Shown: positions 42,328 through 51,721, numbered from the stretch's first letter. The stretch: 64,000 nt of DNA from Fictibacillus fluitans (GCF_030418125.1 NZ_JAUHTR010000008.1:124001-188000), one strand, 5' to 3'. Notes: generated from the letters alone by a model not told the origin. Made by a program: numbers and translations.

Positions 42328-44761
42328 TCACTTTATCCTCCTGGTCAAACCAATATTCCTCCAGTAAAGGAGCTACTTCTAATCTTATAATTCGATCATA
42401 CCATTCTTGTTCATCTTCTACTTTATCCACAGTAGGACAAAAATAACTGTGGCCAATTTCGTATCCTTTTCCTAAATTGATTGTATCATCCGCAATTTCA
42501 CGGTTTATTTCACTAATAGATAGGATTAAATCTTCAATGAACCCTTGACTTAATCCCTTACTTTTTAGAAATTCTTTAAATGATTCTGTATGAAAGCCTG
42601 GTTCTATATTTTTAAATGAAAATCTCCTTCGTAAGGCATAGTCAACCATTGCCAATGAACGATCGGCAGTGTTCATGGTTCCAATCAAGTAAAGATTTTC
42701 GGGTATATAAAAAGTTTCTTCTTCTTCACTGTAAGCCAACTTAACGGAAAACTCTTTCCCTCGTTTATCAGCTTCAATAAGCATCATAACCTCACCAAAA
42801 ATTTTGGAAAGATTCCCTCTGTTAATCTCGTCAATAATCATGTAAAAGTTTTTCTCTGGCTCTCTGCTTGCCTTTCTGCAGAATGTATAAAAAACTCCAT
42901 CTTTTAAAATGAATTTCCCTTCTTTATTAGGCTTATAGCCTCTAATGAATTCTTCATACGAATATGATTGGTGAAATTGAACCATTTCAATATTCTCGCT
43001 ATCTTTTTCCCCCATATGTAAATAAGCAATTCGCTTAGCCAAAAAGGTTTTCCCTACTCCTGGTGGGCCTTGTAAAAGAATATTTTTTTTATAATCTAAA
43101 GCTTCTAAGATATCTTGGGTTTCCTTTTCATCTATAAATAATTCAGATAATATTTGTTCTTCATTGAATGGGACAGGCTCTTCTTTTATTACATCATTAT
43201 GATCATCGAGATCTTGGTAAGTAGTTGACGTTTGATATCTTATAGTGTTAAGTATACTTTCTACAAAATCGGGATAAGGAGTAAGGTCTGTTAATGTTTT
43301 TGTATTTAAAGGTTCTGAAACCTCCCAATCACCAGTAGTCAGCCATTCAACCTCACGAAATGAATGATGATTCTCTCTATTGAGGGCATATTGGTAATCT
43401 GAAATAATTTTTCCAAAACCAATAATTTTCGCTCTCCCTTTTTTTATAAAAACGTAATCCCCCGGGTTCATCTCATAGCAAAACTGGTAGTTAGCTAACG
43501 CATCATTATTGGGATTATAGTCCAGTTGTTTAATTTCCTTTAACGTTTCTGCTATTTTCCGCTTGCTAGTATATTCTGTAAGGCTTCCGAGTTCACTCCA
43601 ACCAATAGAAATTTCTCCATTACGTAAAAAGTCTTCCCATAAAAAACTCGACTCCCCTGCACCTAACAACCAATACTTTGGTCCTTCCTCTTCAACTTGT
43701 TCTGATACATCTTTCTTTCCAAAATTCTGAAATATGAAACAAAAAAACTGATCAATCTCATAATAGATAGGTAGATTTGTTTGTTTTCCTACTAAACTTA
43801 AATATCTTTCAACAATGTTATGCTCTTTTAACGCTTCCTGGAATTTCATAAATCTTATTCCTGACGTGTCTCCACGTTTATATTCAGGATTAATTTCCAA
43901 AATATTTTCCAAGGCAACCTTATCTCTTTGGTTATAAAAACAATAAGTCTCTGGAAAAAAGTTTCCTACAAGCTCACTAACAACACTTTCTCCAAATCCA
44001 AAAAGTTGAAATTCTTCATTTGTTAAAAAGTTATCCATCCTACTACTTAAAGAGTCACTCCCATTGAGTAGGTAATTCAAACTATTTCTATATTGCTCAA
44101 TGGAGGTATTCATGTTTCCTAAAGCACGTTTTCTAGCTAAAGCCATGCGAAATGCATTAATATGTATTCCTAATTCTTGTACATCTTCCCACTCCATACT
44201 TTCTATTTGATCAGGTTTTTTAAAATCTTCAAAGAAATGATAAGTTTCCTCTAGATTCTCTTTATGGATGGAAAACCAAGCATTTGCCTCCTGTTTAAAC
44301 AGTTCTAAGTATTTATCCAGTTTTGGGAGGTTATATCTTTCCTCTAATAAATGAGGTAATTCCCAAAATCTCCTTAAAGCTTCAAATTCTTTTTCGGTAA
44401 GCCGATAATTGGTGCCTTGGCGCATCTTAAATATTTGTAAACCCCTAGTTTCCGGAATGTCTTCTAATTGATATCTGAGCAACATATTCTCGCTTTCCGA
44501 CAATCGAAACTCTAGTACCCTTAAATCAACCATCATATCTTCCTCTACTGAGTGTGGATCTGAAATAATTTCACATAATGCTACTACCCCTCCTGAGTTT
44601 TTTTTACCACCGTCTGATCTCCAAATAAAAACCTTATCGCCAATTTTAATTTCTTCTATAAAATGCTTTTGCCTTATGCTCCACTTAACTACAGATTCAT
44701 TTTTTAAAGAGTTATCAAAATTATAAACTTTAGGGTTTCCTTGAAATAACCAATATGACAA
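42302..44761 (-). CDS. mcrB: McrB-like AAA+ GTPase with two PUA/EVE-like reader domains
   Basis: An 819-residue motor subunit. Residues 1-140 form an EVE-like modified-base reader (SYWLFQGNPKVYNFD, GDKVFIWRSDGG). Residues 145-350 are a helical domain. Residues 360-505 start like another PUA/EVE-type reader (PKYWLLGAGESSFLWEDF, MNPGDYVFIKKGRAKIIGFG). The AAA+ module follows: Walker A GPPGVGKT (565-572), Walker B MIIDEINRGN (641-650), the McrB signature MNTADRSL (696-703) and RRRF (711-714). TTG at 44761 is preceded by TATAGGAGGAG. McrB hydrolyses GTP and drives McrC. Confidence 0.9.
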   Translation of the reverse strand: MSYWLFQGNPKVYNFDNSLKNESVVKWSIRQKHFIEEIKIGDKVFIWRSDGGKKNSGGVVALCEIISDPHSVEEDMMVDLRVLEFRLSESENMLLRYQLEDIPETRGLQIFKMRQGTNYRLTEKEFEALRRFWELPHLLEERYNLPKLDKYLELFKQEANAWFSIHKENLEETYHFFEDFKKPDQIESMEWEDVQELGIHINAFRMALARKRALGNMNTSIEQYRNSLNYLLNGSDSLSSRMDNFLTNEEFQLFGFGESVVSELVGNFFPETYCFYNQRDKVALENILEINPEYKRGDTSGIRFMKFQEALKEHNIVERYLSLVGKQTNLPIYYEIDQFFCFIFQNFGKKDVSEQVEEEGPKYWLLGAGESSFLWEDFLRNGEISIGWSELGSLTEYTSKRKIAETLKEIKQLDYNPNNDALANYQFCYEMNPGDYVFIKKGRAKIIGFGKIISDYQYALNRENHHSFREVEWLTTGDWEVSEPLNTKTLTDLTPYPDFVESILNTIRYQTSTTYQDLDDHNDVIKEEPVPFNEEQILSELFIDEKETQDILEALDYKKNILLQGPPGVGKTFLAKRIAYLHMGEKDSENIEMVQFHQSYSYEEFIRGYKPNKEGKFILKDGVFYTFCRKASREPEKNFYMIIDEINRGNLSKIFGEVMMLIEADKRGKEFSVKLAYSEEEETFYIPENLYLIGTMNTADRSLAMVDYALRRRFSFKNIEPGFHTESFKEFLKSKGLSQGFIEDLILSISEINREIADDTINLGKGYEIGHSYFCPTVDKVEDEQEWYDRIIRLEVAPLLEEYWFDQEDKVNELLTRLQ

Positions 44762-44850
44762 ACTTATCTCCTCCTATATAAACACTTTCTAAGCATATAC
44801 TATCTTCCCTGGTGTAGGAAGTTTTCACCATTTACTCTAAGACAGCAAAA

Positions 44851-44884
44851 AATACCCGGGATGAGTAGCATTCATCCCAGGTAT
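44851..44884 (-). terminator. Terminator of the stress protein gene
   Basis: On the minus strand, GATACCTGGGATGA pairs with TCATCCCGGGTATT and is followed by a T-run. It lies just past the stop at 44902. Confidence 0.88.
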
Positions 44885-44901
44885 CTCACTATTTTATATT
44901 C

Positions 44902-46188
44902 TTAAAACAACTTATCATCATCTGAATCACGCTTCGTGCGGCGAGTTTTGTCTCTGAGTTTATCGTCGATGTCTGTGAGGCCATCACCACTTCTTGACGT
45001 ACGGTCATTGGTTAGGTCATCACGGTCAAGGTCAGCGAGATCGGAATCCTTGCGAAGGCTTCGCTCGTTATCAGAAAGCTCATCGTCAGCGGCGAGTCCG
45101 CCACCTTTAAGATCATTTCTGGAGTTGATTTCTCCGTCACGGTCGATGTCAGCTTCCTCGCGGCGAGTCGTTTCATCGATGTGCTGGTTCTCGGTTACTT
45201 TCTTCTTGCCGACTACAATTTCCTCTGACACTACTGGTTTCTTGTTGACTTCAAGACGCTCTTCAGTCAATGGAACACGAATTTCATCGTTATCACCAAT
45301 AGTTCCTGCGTCTGTGCGGTCCACATCATTCACCGGACGGCGTTCCACGTATACTTCTTCGTGTTCAACCGGAACGTCAACACTCTGGTGTTCTTCAACT
45401 ACATTTTTATTCACATTTACTTCACCAGTTTGTTCGCGGCGCTTGTCGATTTCCAGCTGCTCTTCACGAAGCTTCATGCGGCGCTCTTCGTCCACATCGT
45501 TATCTGTACCTAGCGTGTTATCGCGGTCGAGATCAAGATCTGTTCCTAGATTGGTATCAGCACGGTTTCCTCTTAACAACTCATCATCCCGAGTACTGTT
45601 AAAGTCTGTGTTGACGTTGTCGCGGGAATCGATTGGACGCTCGCGGTCGACATCAAGGTTGTTGCCGTAGTCGTCGCGTCCCAGGTCATTTGGCCTGTCT
45701 GTGATTCCATCCCGGTCAGTAAGATCATCTCTGAAATCACCTGCTGTTGCAGTGGATGTTCCGTATCCTGTTGTAGTTCCTGTTGATGCGTCATTTAACG
45801 GATCATCATTGTTCAAGTCATTGATGTCTCTGTCGGAATCAACGACCAAGAGAATTTTTCCTGCTTCCACATCTGTTGCATAAGAAGATGCTGTGGAACT
45901 TGGAATACCGAGATCTTCAAGGCGTTCTCCGAGATTGGTGTTGTCTCTTCTTGGTTCATCATCTGTAAATGCGTTTTTAATTTTATCGAATAGTGTTTGC
46001 TCTTGCCTGTTCAGTTCTGCCAGATTGTCTACTTCGGCACCTGTTCTCATTTCAATGTTATCGTGGCTCCGTTCATGGTTTGTTACGACCGAGATATCAT
46101 CCGTGTCGTAGCCCTTGTTTTGTAATTGCTGTACCGCTGTTACGACTGCCTCTTCAGAATCATACACTCCTATGACTTGTTTACTCAT
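44902..46188 (-). CDS. YflT/YsnF-type general stress protein (DUF2382)
   Basis: A 428-residue soluble protein. Residues 1-120 match the heat-induced/general stress protein 17M-like (YflT) domain (VIGVYDSEEAVVTAVQQLQ, YDTDDISVVTNH). A long Asp/Arg/Asn-rich linker follows (about 130-235). Residues 235-345 are a DUF2382 (YsnF-like) domain (LREEQLEIDKRREQTGEVNV, RVPLTEERLEVNKKPVVSEE). A charged tail (345-428) ends it. A SigB promoter precedes the gene, which fits a stress role. Molecular function unknown. Confidence 0.9.
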   Translation of the reverse strand: MSKQVIGVYDSEEAVVTAVQQLQNKGYDTDDISVVTNHERSHDNIEMRTGAEVDNLAELNRQEQTLFDKIKNAFTDDEPRRDNTNLGERLEDLGIPSSTASSYATDVEAGKILLVVDSDRDINDLNNDDPLNDASTGTTTGYGTSTATAGDFRDDLTDRDGITDRPNDLGRDDYGNNLDVDRERPIDSRDNVNTDFNSTRDDELLRGNRADTNLGTDLDLDRDNTLGTDNDVDEERRMKLREEQLEIDKRREQTGEVNVNKNVVEEHQSVDVPVEHEEVYVERRPVNDVDRTDAGTIGDNDEIRVPLTEERLEVNKKPVVSEEIVVGKKKVTENQHIDETTRREEADIDRDGEINSRNDLKGGGLAADDELSDNERSLRKDSDLADLDRDDLTNDRTSRSGDGLTDIDDKLRDKTRRTKRDSDDDKLF

Positions 46189-46232
46189 AGTAAATTCCTC
46201 CTCATAAATGATATCTTTGCTCAGGGACTAAA

Positions 46233-46257
46233 ATACCCCGTATATCGTTTTGTAAAC
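46233..46257 (-). promoter_or_regulatory. SigB-type promoter
   Basis: On the minus strand GTTTAC, then 13 bases, then GGGTAT, matches the sigma-B consensus GTTTAA-N12-15-GGGTAT with one mismatch. It stands 45-70 bases before the stress protein ATG. Confidence 0.85.
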
Positions 46258-46301
46258 AAAAATAGATAAAATAATGAGGTTTATTTTTAAGAAGACAGTA
46301 A

Positions 46302-46331
46302 AAGAGCTACCTAGGTCAGAAGGCAGCTCTT
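46302..46331. terminator. Terminator-like hairpin downstream of cobA
   Basis: AAGAGCT and AGCTCTT plus inner pairs form a stem, followed by a T-rich stretch. It could end the cobA transcript on the minus strand, 120 bases past its stop. Confidence 0.65.
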
Positions 46332-46455
46332 CTTTAAAGTTCCTATTCCTTTGATGGCTCCAATTCCTTTATTACAATAATGTTTCATGAGTTTCATTAT
46401 AACAACTTTTAACAGCCATAAAATCTTATCGGCATCTCATACCATTCTGCTTACA

Positions 46456-47226
46456 CTATTTTGAGAGTGCCGCTTCAATCCGGTCGAACCACCTGATCTT
46501 TTCGCGCATTCTTACCACTTCACCGACAATGACCATAGCCGGATGAGTGATTTTTTCTTTTTGGGCGTTTTTCAATATCGTTTCAAGAGTTCCGGTGACG
46601 GTCCGCTGGTTTTCGGTTGTTCCCCATTCGATCACCGCGGCCGGCGTATCCGCCCGTTTACCATGCGCGATAAGCTCTGAACAGATATGCTTCAGGTTAC
46701 CGATTCCCATGTAAAAGCAGATCGTATCGCTTCCCTCGGCAAGTGCGTGCCAGTTAATGAAGTCTTGTCCCTTCTCCGCGCGTCCGTGTCCGGTAATGAT
46801 CGTAAACGAACCCGCATGGTCACGATGAGTAACAGGGATTCCGGCATAGGCAGGTGCCGCAATACCCGAAGTAATACCCGGTACGATCTCAAAAGGAATC
46901 TCATGCTCGACTAGTACTTCCGCTTCCTCTGCGCCGCGCCCGAATACAAACGGATCGCCGCCTTTGAGCCGGGTGACCACTTTTCCTTCCAGTGCCTTTT
47001 CTACCAGGAGATCATGAATCTGTTCCTGAATCAGCTCATGCTTTCCGGGCAGTTTTCCGCAAAAGATCAGCTCGCAATCCTTTTTACTGTACTCCAGCAG
47101 TTCCTTATTGATTAGGCGGTCATAGGCAATAACGTCCGCTTCCTTAATGCATTCCAACCCGCGCACGGTGATCAGCTTCGGATCCCCGGGGCCTGCTCCT
47201 ACCAGATACACCTTTCCTCTCTCCAT
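46456..47226 (-). CDS. cobA: Uroporphyrinogen-III C-methyltransferase
   Basis: A 256-residue SAM-dependent enzyme that methylates uroporphyrinogen III at C-2 and C-7 to precorrin-2, the branch point to siroheme and cobalamin. Family segments: VYLVGAGPGDPKLITVRG, VTRLKGGDPFVFGRGAEE and GIPVTHRDHAGS. It is a single-domain protein without the CysG dehydrogenase. It lies 18 bases after cobQ in the operon cbiA-cobQ-cobA. GAGAGG precedes the ATG. Confidence 0.95.
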   Translation of the reverse strand: MERGKVYLVGAGPGDPKLITVRGLECIKEADVIAYDRLINKELLEYSKKDCELIFCGKLPGKHELIQEQIHDLLVEKALEGKVVTRLKGGDPFVFGRGAEEAEVLVEHEIPFEIVPGITSGIAAPAYAGIPVTHRDHAGSFTIITGHGRAEKGQDFINWHALAEGSDTICFYMGIGNLKHICSELIAHGKRADTPAAVIEWGTTENQRTVTGTLETILKNAQKEKITHPAMVIVGEVVRMREKIRWFDRIEAALSK

Positions 47227-47244
47227 CTTTTCTCTCCACCTCTC

Positions 47245-48753
47245 TCACCGAACAGTCATGCGCCGTTCGCTGTATCTCTGCATTTCTTTATATATAGCTG
47301 CCAGATCCACATGCTTGCGCACATGATCGGCCAGCGTATCAAAGCTTTTTTCTTTTAAATCATTATACCTTATAATCTCCGTTTGTTCTTCCTGCTGTTT
47401 CACTTTTCTGATGGAATTCAACAGAGCGCTCCGAAACTCGTCATTATGAAACAATCCATGAAAGTAGGTGCCGATGATGCGCTCGTCCCTGCTTTTTGCG
47501 CCATCTGTATGTCCCTGCCCCGTCTGCATGAACGGAATTCTTTCCGTGGAGGAAGAACGCCCCATATGGATTTCATAGCCATCAATCTCAAAGTCTATTC
47601 CCATAAAAGTAGCGGTGCCTCGTGAACGGACGGTCGTTTTTTCGATGTCCATCACCGTCTCAATGAGCAGCAGTCCCAATCCTAATTCTGTTTCATAGGG
47701 CGTTTCCACCGCTTCCGGATCACTGACCGACAATCCAAGCATCTGATAGCCGCCGCATATCCCCACAATCATGGCTTCACTTTTCTGGATTTTTTCAAAG
47801 AGCCCGGTTTCTTTTATAAAGAGAAGGTCTTCGATGGTGTTCTTGCTGCCAGGCAGGATGATGAGATCTGGCTGTCCCAGTTGGCCGGCACTTGTGACAA
47901 AGCGGACCGAGCAATCTTCTTCAGCAAAAAACGGATCAATATCGGTAAAGTTAGAGATCATCGGATATTGAATAACGGCGATATCGATACCCTTTGTTTC
48001 ATCCCGTCGTGTGCTGTACCGCTGCAGTACGACCGAATCTTCGGCTTCAATATTCAAACCATGCAGATAAGGAATTACCCCAAGCACAGGCTTGCCGCTG
48101 TATTCTTCAAACCAGTCGAGACCTGATTTCAGCAGAGACAGATCACCGCGGAACTTGTTGATGATAACCCCGATGACCCGCTCACGGTCTTTCTCCTCCA
48201 GCAGCTGAAGCGTTCCGACCAGGCTTGCGAACACACCGCCTTTTTCAATGTCTCCCACAAGGATGACGGGCGCATCTGCCATCCGAGCCACCGACATGTT
48301 AACGATCTCCCGGTCATTCAGGTTCACCTCGGCAGGACTTCCCGCTCCTTCAATCACAATACAGTCATACTGCTCATAAAGGGCAGCGAGCGAATCCTTA
48401 ATTAAGCCAAGTCCCATTTCGTAAAAGGACTTGCGGTAATCAAACGCGTTCATGTTCTGAAACGGTTTGCCGTGAACGACAATCTGCGCATCATTTTCCC
48501 GGCTCGGCTTGATGAGGATGGGATTCATTTCGGTCGTCGCTTCCACACCTGCGGCCTCGGCCTGAACACCCTGTGCCCGTCCGATCTCCTTGCCGTCAAT
48601 GGTCACATACGAATTTAAGGCCATGTTCTGTGATTTGAACGGAGCCGTTTGATAACCGTCCTGGGCAAAGATCCGGCAGAACGCAGTGGTGATCACGCTT
48701 TTTCCCGCATCTGAATATGTTCCCTGGATCATAAGTGAAAGAGGCTTAGACAT
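47245..48753 (-). CDS. cobQ: Cobyric acid synthase
   Basis: A 502-residue glutamine- and ATP-dependent amidotransferase that amidates side chains b, d, e and g of adenosylcobyrinic a,c-diamide. N-terminal P-loop segment MIQGTYSDAGKSVITTAFCR, then the class I glutamine amidotransferase domain with the Cys of GICGGYQMLG. ATG at 48753 is chosen because AGGAG precedes it; it overlaps cbiA by eight bases. Length agrees with CobQ/CbiP. Confidence 0.94.
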   Translation of the reverse strand: MSKPLSLMIQGTYSDAGKSVITTAFCRIFAQDGYQTAPFKSQNMALNSYVTIDGKEIGRAQGVQAEAAGVEATTEMNPILIKPSRENDAQIVVHGKPFQNMNAFDYRKSFYEMGLGLIKDSLAALYEQYDCIVIEGAGSPAEVNLNDREIVNMSVARMADAPVILVGDIEKGGVFASLVGTLQLLEEKDRERVIGVIINKFRGDLSLLKSGLDWFEEYSGKPVLGVIPYLHGLNIEAEDSVVLQRYSTRRDETKGIDIAVIQYPMISNFTDIDPFFAEEDCSVRFVTSAGQLGQPDLIILPGSKNTIEDLLFIKETGLFEKIQKSEAMIVGICGGYQMLGLSVSDPEAVETPYETELGLGLLLIETVMDIEKTTVRSRGTATFMGIDFEIDGYEIHMGRSSSTERIPFMQTGQGHTDGAKSRDERIIGTYFHGLFHNDEFRSALLNSIRKVKQQEEQTEIIRYNDLKEKSFDTLADHVRKHVDLAAIYKEMQRYSERRMTVR

Positions 48754-50122
48754 GCTGCTTGTTCTCCTGACATTGTTTGATCCAGTTTTCAACCATCTCC
48801 GGGCACGAAGCAAAATGGAAATGCGTATAACCGGCGATAAGGTTTCCTTTCATATAACCCTCATCTTTTACACCTCTCATGCCCTTCGTTTCAAAGGCAA
48901 CAGGAATTACCCCTTCTGCCTGAAAGGTGGAGTAATGAAATTCGTGGCCCCTGGCTGCATCCTTTTCTTTTAACAGGTAGTTCCCCGGTTTGCCTTTGAT
49001 TTCCCGGTAACCAAGCTCCACCAGCTTATTGTGCATGACCGCTCTCCCCGGGATGATGCCGGCCATCTTATGTACTTCTCCGCCCGACGTTTGAAGTTCC
49101 TCGGCCAGGTACATGAACCCCCCACATTCTGCGAGGGTCGGCACTCCGCGTTTGATTGCTTCTTGAACCGAAGTCCTGACCGCAGTTTGTTCAGCGAGCT
49201 CCTGTGCAAATTCCTCCGGGAAGCCGCCGCCCAAATAAAGGCCCTGCGCATCATCCGGCAAGGTCTCTCCCTTTAACGGTGAAAAGAAATGTAGCTCTGC
49301 GCCATATGCCTCCAGCAAATCCAGGTTCTCCTGATAATAAAAGTTAAAGGCCGCATCCTTCGCCACGGCGATCTTCACCGGTTCTGTATCTCGTTTTTGA
49401 AAAATGGAGTTGCTGGGGTCCACTTCAATCGGAGGCGCTTCTGACACCTTCAAGAGCTGGTCGAGATCAATCGTCGCCTCCACAAGTTCTCCCAGCTTCT
49501 GAAAAAACGGGTCCAGGTCGCCGCGCTCAATTGACGGAATCAATCCCAAATGCCGTTCGGGGATGTACAGCTCCTCATTTCGCTCGAGATACCCGATGAC
49601 CGGCACATCACATTCCTGTTCAATCCCCGTTTTCACCAGTTCGAAATGACCTTTTGAGCCCACCTGGTTGACGATGACGCCGACGATATTCGGTCCCTCG
49701 GAAAGCATCTGAAATCCTTTTACGATCGCAGCCGCACTTCTCGCCATGCTCGCACAGTTGACGACGAGCAGGACCGGGCTCTCGGTGATCATTCCGATTT
49801 CCGCCGTACTGCCTCGGTTGGATCTCGGGTCCTTACCATCGTAAAAGCCCATCACTCCTTCAATGATGGAAACGTCAGCGCCTTGGCTTCCCCTTTTGAA
49901 CACTTCTTTTACAACGTTCTCTGTCAGCATCCAGCCATCAAGGTTTCGGGAGACCCGTCCGGTGACTGCCGTATGGTACGTCGGATCAATGTAATCCGGC
50001 CCGCACTTGAAACCTTGTACCTTATAGCCCCGCTGCTGCAGGGCACTCATCAGTCCGATCGTGAGTGTCGTCTTTCCCACGCCGCTCCCTGTACCAGCGA
50101 TTACAATTCTTCGTTCCCTCAT
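48746..50122 (-). CDS. cbiA: Cobyrinate a,c-diamide synthase
   Basis: A 458-residue ATP-dependent amidotransferase for side chains a and c of cobyrinate. The P-loop is IAGTGSGVGKTTLT, followed by CGPDYIDPTYH. The glutaminase Cys lies in LAECGGFMYLAEEL. The second ATG (50122) was chosen because GGAG lies nine bases before it. It is first in the cbiA-cobQ-cobA operon. No cobalamin riboswitch was recognised upstream, although such operons often have one. Confidence 0.93.
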   Translation of the reverse strand: MRERRIVIAGTGSGVGKTTLTIGLMSALQQRGYKVQGFKCGPDYIDPTYHTAVTGRVSRNLDGWMLTENVVKEVFKRGSQGADVSIIEGVMGFYDGKDPRSNRGSTAEIGMITESPVLLVVNCASMARSAAAIVKGFQMLSEGPNIVGVIVNQVGSKGHFELVKTGIEQECDVPVIGYLERNEELYIPERHLGLIPSIERGDLDPFFQKLGELVEATIDLDQLLKVSEAPPIEVDPSNSIFQKRDTEPVKIAVAKDAAFNFYYQENLDLLEAYGAELHFFSPLKGETLPDDAQGLYLGGGFPEEFAQELAEQTAVRTSVQEAIKRGVPTLAECGGFMYLAEELQTSGGEVHKMAGIIPGRAVMHNKLVELGYREIKGKPGNYLLKEKDAARGHEFHYSTFQAEGVIPVAFETKGMRGVKDEGYMKGNLIAGYTHFHFASCPEMVENWIKQCQENKQHV

Positions 50123-50349
50123 GCTCTTCATCTCCAGTTTCTTCTATTAAAACAGAAATCGTATTGAACATAACCTACTATTCTTTCAGAAAATCCACAA
50201 TAGTCTTTTTGTTGGTTTTTGGCTGAGAAGTTACTTTTATAGGTCCATCTTCCCCTGACATCTCCGACAAATCTCCTAACTAACATTTGATTTCCAAGGA
50301 TAATCTTGGTAGGCTAATAGAAAGACAGAGAAGGAGATGAAGAGCCACA

Positions 50350-50835
50350 TTGAAAAAACTCGCACTCTCCCTTACGACAGGTACGCTGCTCATTTCTTGT
50401 TTCATCCTGATGCTTTACAGCACTGCAAGCCATTCCTTACATAAGCCTACACCGTATAAAGAACGCGTGTATTTTTCTGAACTGCTGTTAACCGAGCAAA
50501 TCCAACATACTTATAACAAAATCAGTCATCTCTCTTCGGCTCACCAAATCAAAAATATTCCCATTTTCAGGAGCGAGTTCAACGACATCGATTTTAGAAG
50601 TTTGCGTGTTCTTGCCGCTAACGTTCCCGATCCCAAAATCACAAAAGATATAGCCAACATCAATGAGCTCCAGCATCTCGTTAAAAACGATAACCGGCCA
50701 ACCGCGGTCGTTTATCTCTACCGCATTCTCAGCGATCTCGCCAACCAGTCGTCACTGTACGGATTCAGCTATACATACGGGGGAAAAGAGACCTATAAGA
50801 TTGATGACTTGTTGGAACGGCATAAGGGAAAATAA
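50350..50835 (+). CDS. Hypothetical exported protein
   Basis: A 161-residue protein with an N-terminal hydrophobic segment (residues 6-24, LSLTTGTLLISCFILMLYS) that could be a signal peptide or anchor. The rest is soluble, with a tail resembling a short helical domain. The start is TTG at 50350, with GAAGGAG upstream at a long spacing, so the start is uncertain. It is followed by a terminator. Nothing in its neighbours suggests a role. Confidence 0.65.
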   Translation: MKKLALSLTTGTLLISCFILMLYSTASHSLHKPTPYKERVYFSELLLTEQIQHTYNKISHLSSAHQIKNIPIFRSEFNDIDFRSLRVLAANVPDPKITKDIANINELQHLVKNDNRPTAVVYLYRILSDLANQSSLYGFSYTYGGKETYKIDDLLERHKGK

Positions 50836-50864
50836 AAAAAGAACTGCCTCTGGCGGTTCTTTTC
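50836..50864 (+). terminator. Terminator of the 50350-50835 gene
   Basis: AAAAGAAC and GTTCTTTT enclose a short inner stem (GCC/GGC). It directly follows the stop codon. Confidence 0.8.
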
Positions 50865-50946
50865 TGTAGACTAGGGACATAAGGATCTTTTTCGAGTAAA
50901 CTGGAATTAAATAGTGGTTATATTAAAAATATGGGAGGTTTAAACC

Positions 50947-51693
50947 GTGTCCATTGAATCAGAATACGATCTCATTGCTCTGCAGAGGATAGGCCGTATC
51001 GTTGCCTTAGCCCGTGAAGAGATGCTTTCCAATGTTCGGCCGGGAGTGACAACTGCCGAGCTCGACTGTATCGGTAAAAGGGTGCTGGATGAACATGGAG
51101 CTGTCTCCGCTCCTAATAGCACCTATGGTTTTCCGGGAGCAACCTGTATTTCGGTGAATGAGGTGGCTGCGCATGGCATTCCAGGTCCTAGGGTACTGGA
51201 AGAAGGGGACGTCGTTAATATTGATGTGTCTGCAGGGCTGGACGGATATTATGCTGACACAGGAGCAACGATCGTGGTCGGAAACGGTTCACCACATAAG
51301 GAAAAGCTATGTCAGAGCTCGCTTCGGGCGCTGCATCAGGGACTTCAGAAGGCTCGGGCGGGTGCAAAGATCAGTGGAATCGGCCGGGCGATTCACAATG
51401 AAGCCCGCAGGGATGGCTTTACAGTGATCCGCAATTTATCCGGTCATGGCATTGGCCGGGAACTGCATGAGATGCCGGATAGCATTCTGAATTACTATGA
51501 TCCACTGGACAGAAGGCTGCTCACGAACGGATTAGTGGTTGCGGTCGAAACTTTTGTATCGGACGGAGCGGAATTTGTAGAAGAGAGCGCTGACGGTTGG
51601 GGGCTGCTGCTGCCGGACCATCATTATGCGGCACAGTTTGAGCACACGGTAGTAATTACTAAAGACCAGCCGATTATTTTAACAACAGTATAA
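50947..51693 (+). CDS. map: Type I methionine aminopeptidase (YflG-like second copy)
   Basis: A 248-residue metalloprotease that removes N-terminal methionine. Metal ligands are in NIDVSAGLDGYYADTGA (two Asp), GHGIGRELHEMP (His), VAVETF (Glu) and FEHTVVIT (Glu). The length and its separate location match the second enzyme of Bacilli, YflG, rather than the ribosomal-operon Map. GTG start at 50947 with GGGAGG upstream. Monocistronic. Confidence 0.92.
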   Translation: MSIESEYDLIALQRIGRIVALAREEMLSNVRPGVTTAELDCIGKRVLDEHGAVSAPNSTYGFPGATCISVNEVAAHGIPGPRVLEEGDVVNIDVSAGLDGYYADTGATIVVGNGSPHKEKLCQSSLRALHQGLQKARAGAKISGIGRAIHNEARRDGFTVIRNLSGHGIGRELHEMPDSILNYYDPLDRRLLTNGLVVAVETFVSDGAEFVEESADGWGLLLPDHHYAAQFEHTVVITKDQPIILTTV

Positions 51694-51721
51694 GGCACCC
51701 TGTATCTTAATCATAAACAAA

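Noticed and set aside
44936-45670. Long plus-strand open frame antisense to the stress protein gene
   Set aside because: It is a Ser/Arg-rich mirror of the Asp/Arg-rich coding strand, with no ribosome site and no plausible protein composition.
50132-50349. Cobalamin riboswitch upstream of cbiA
   Set aside because: No B12-box or multi-helix pattern was recognised, so it was not annotated.
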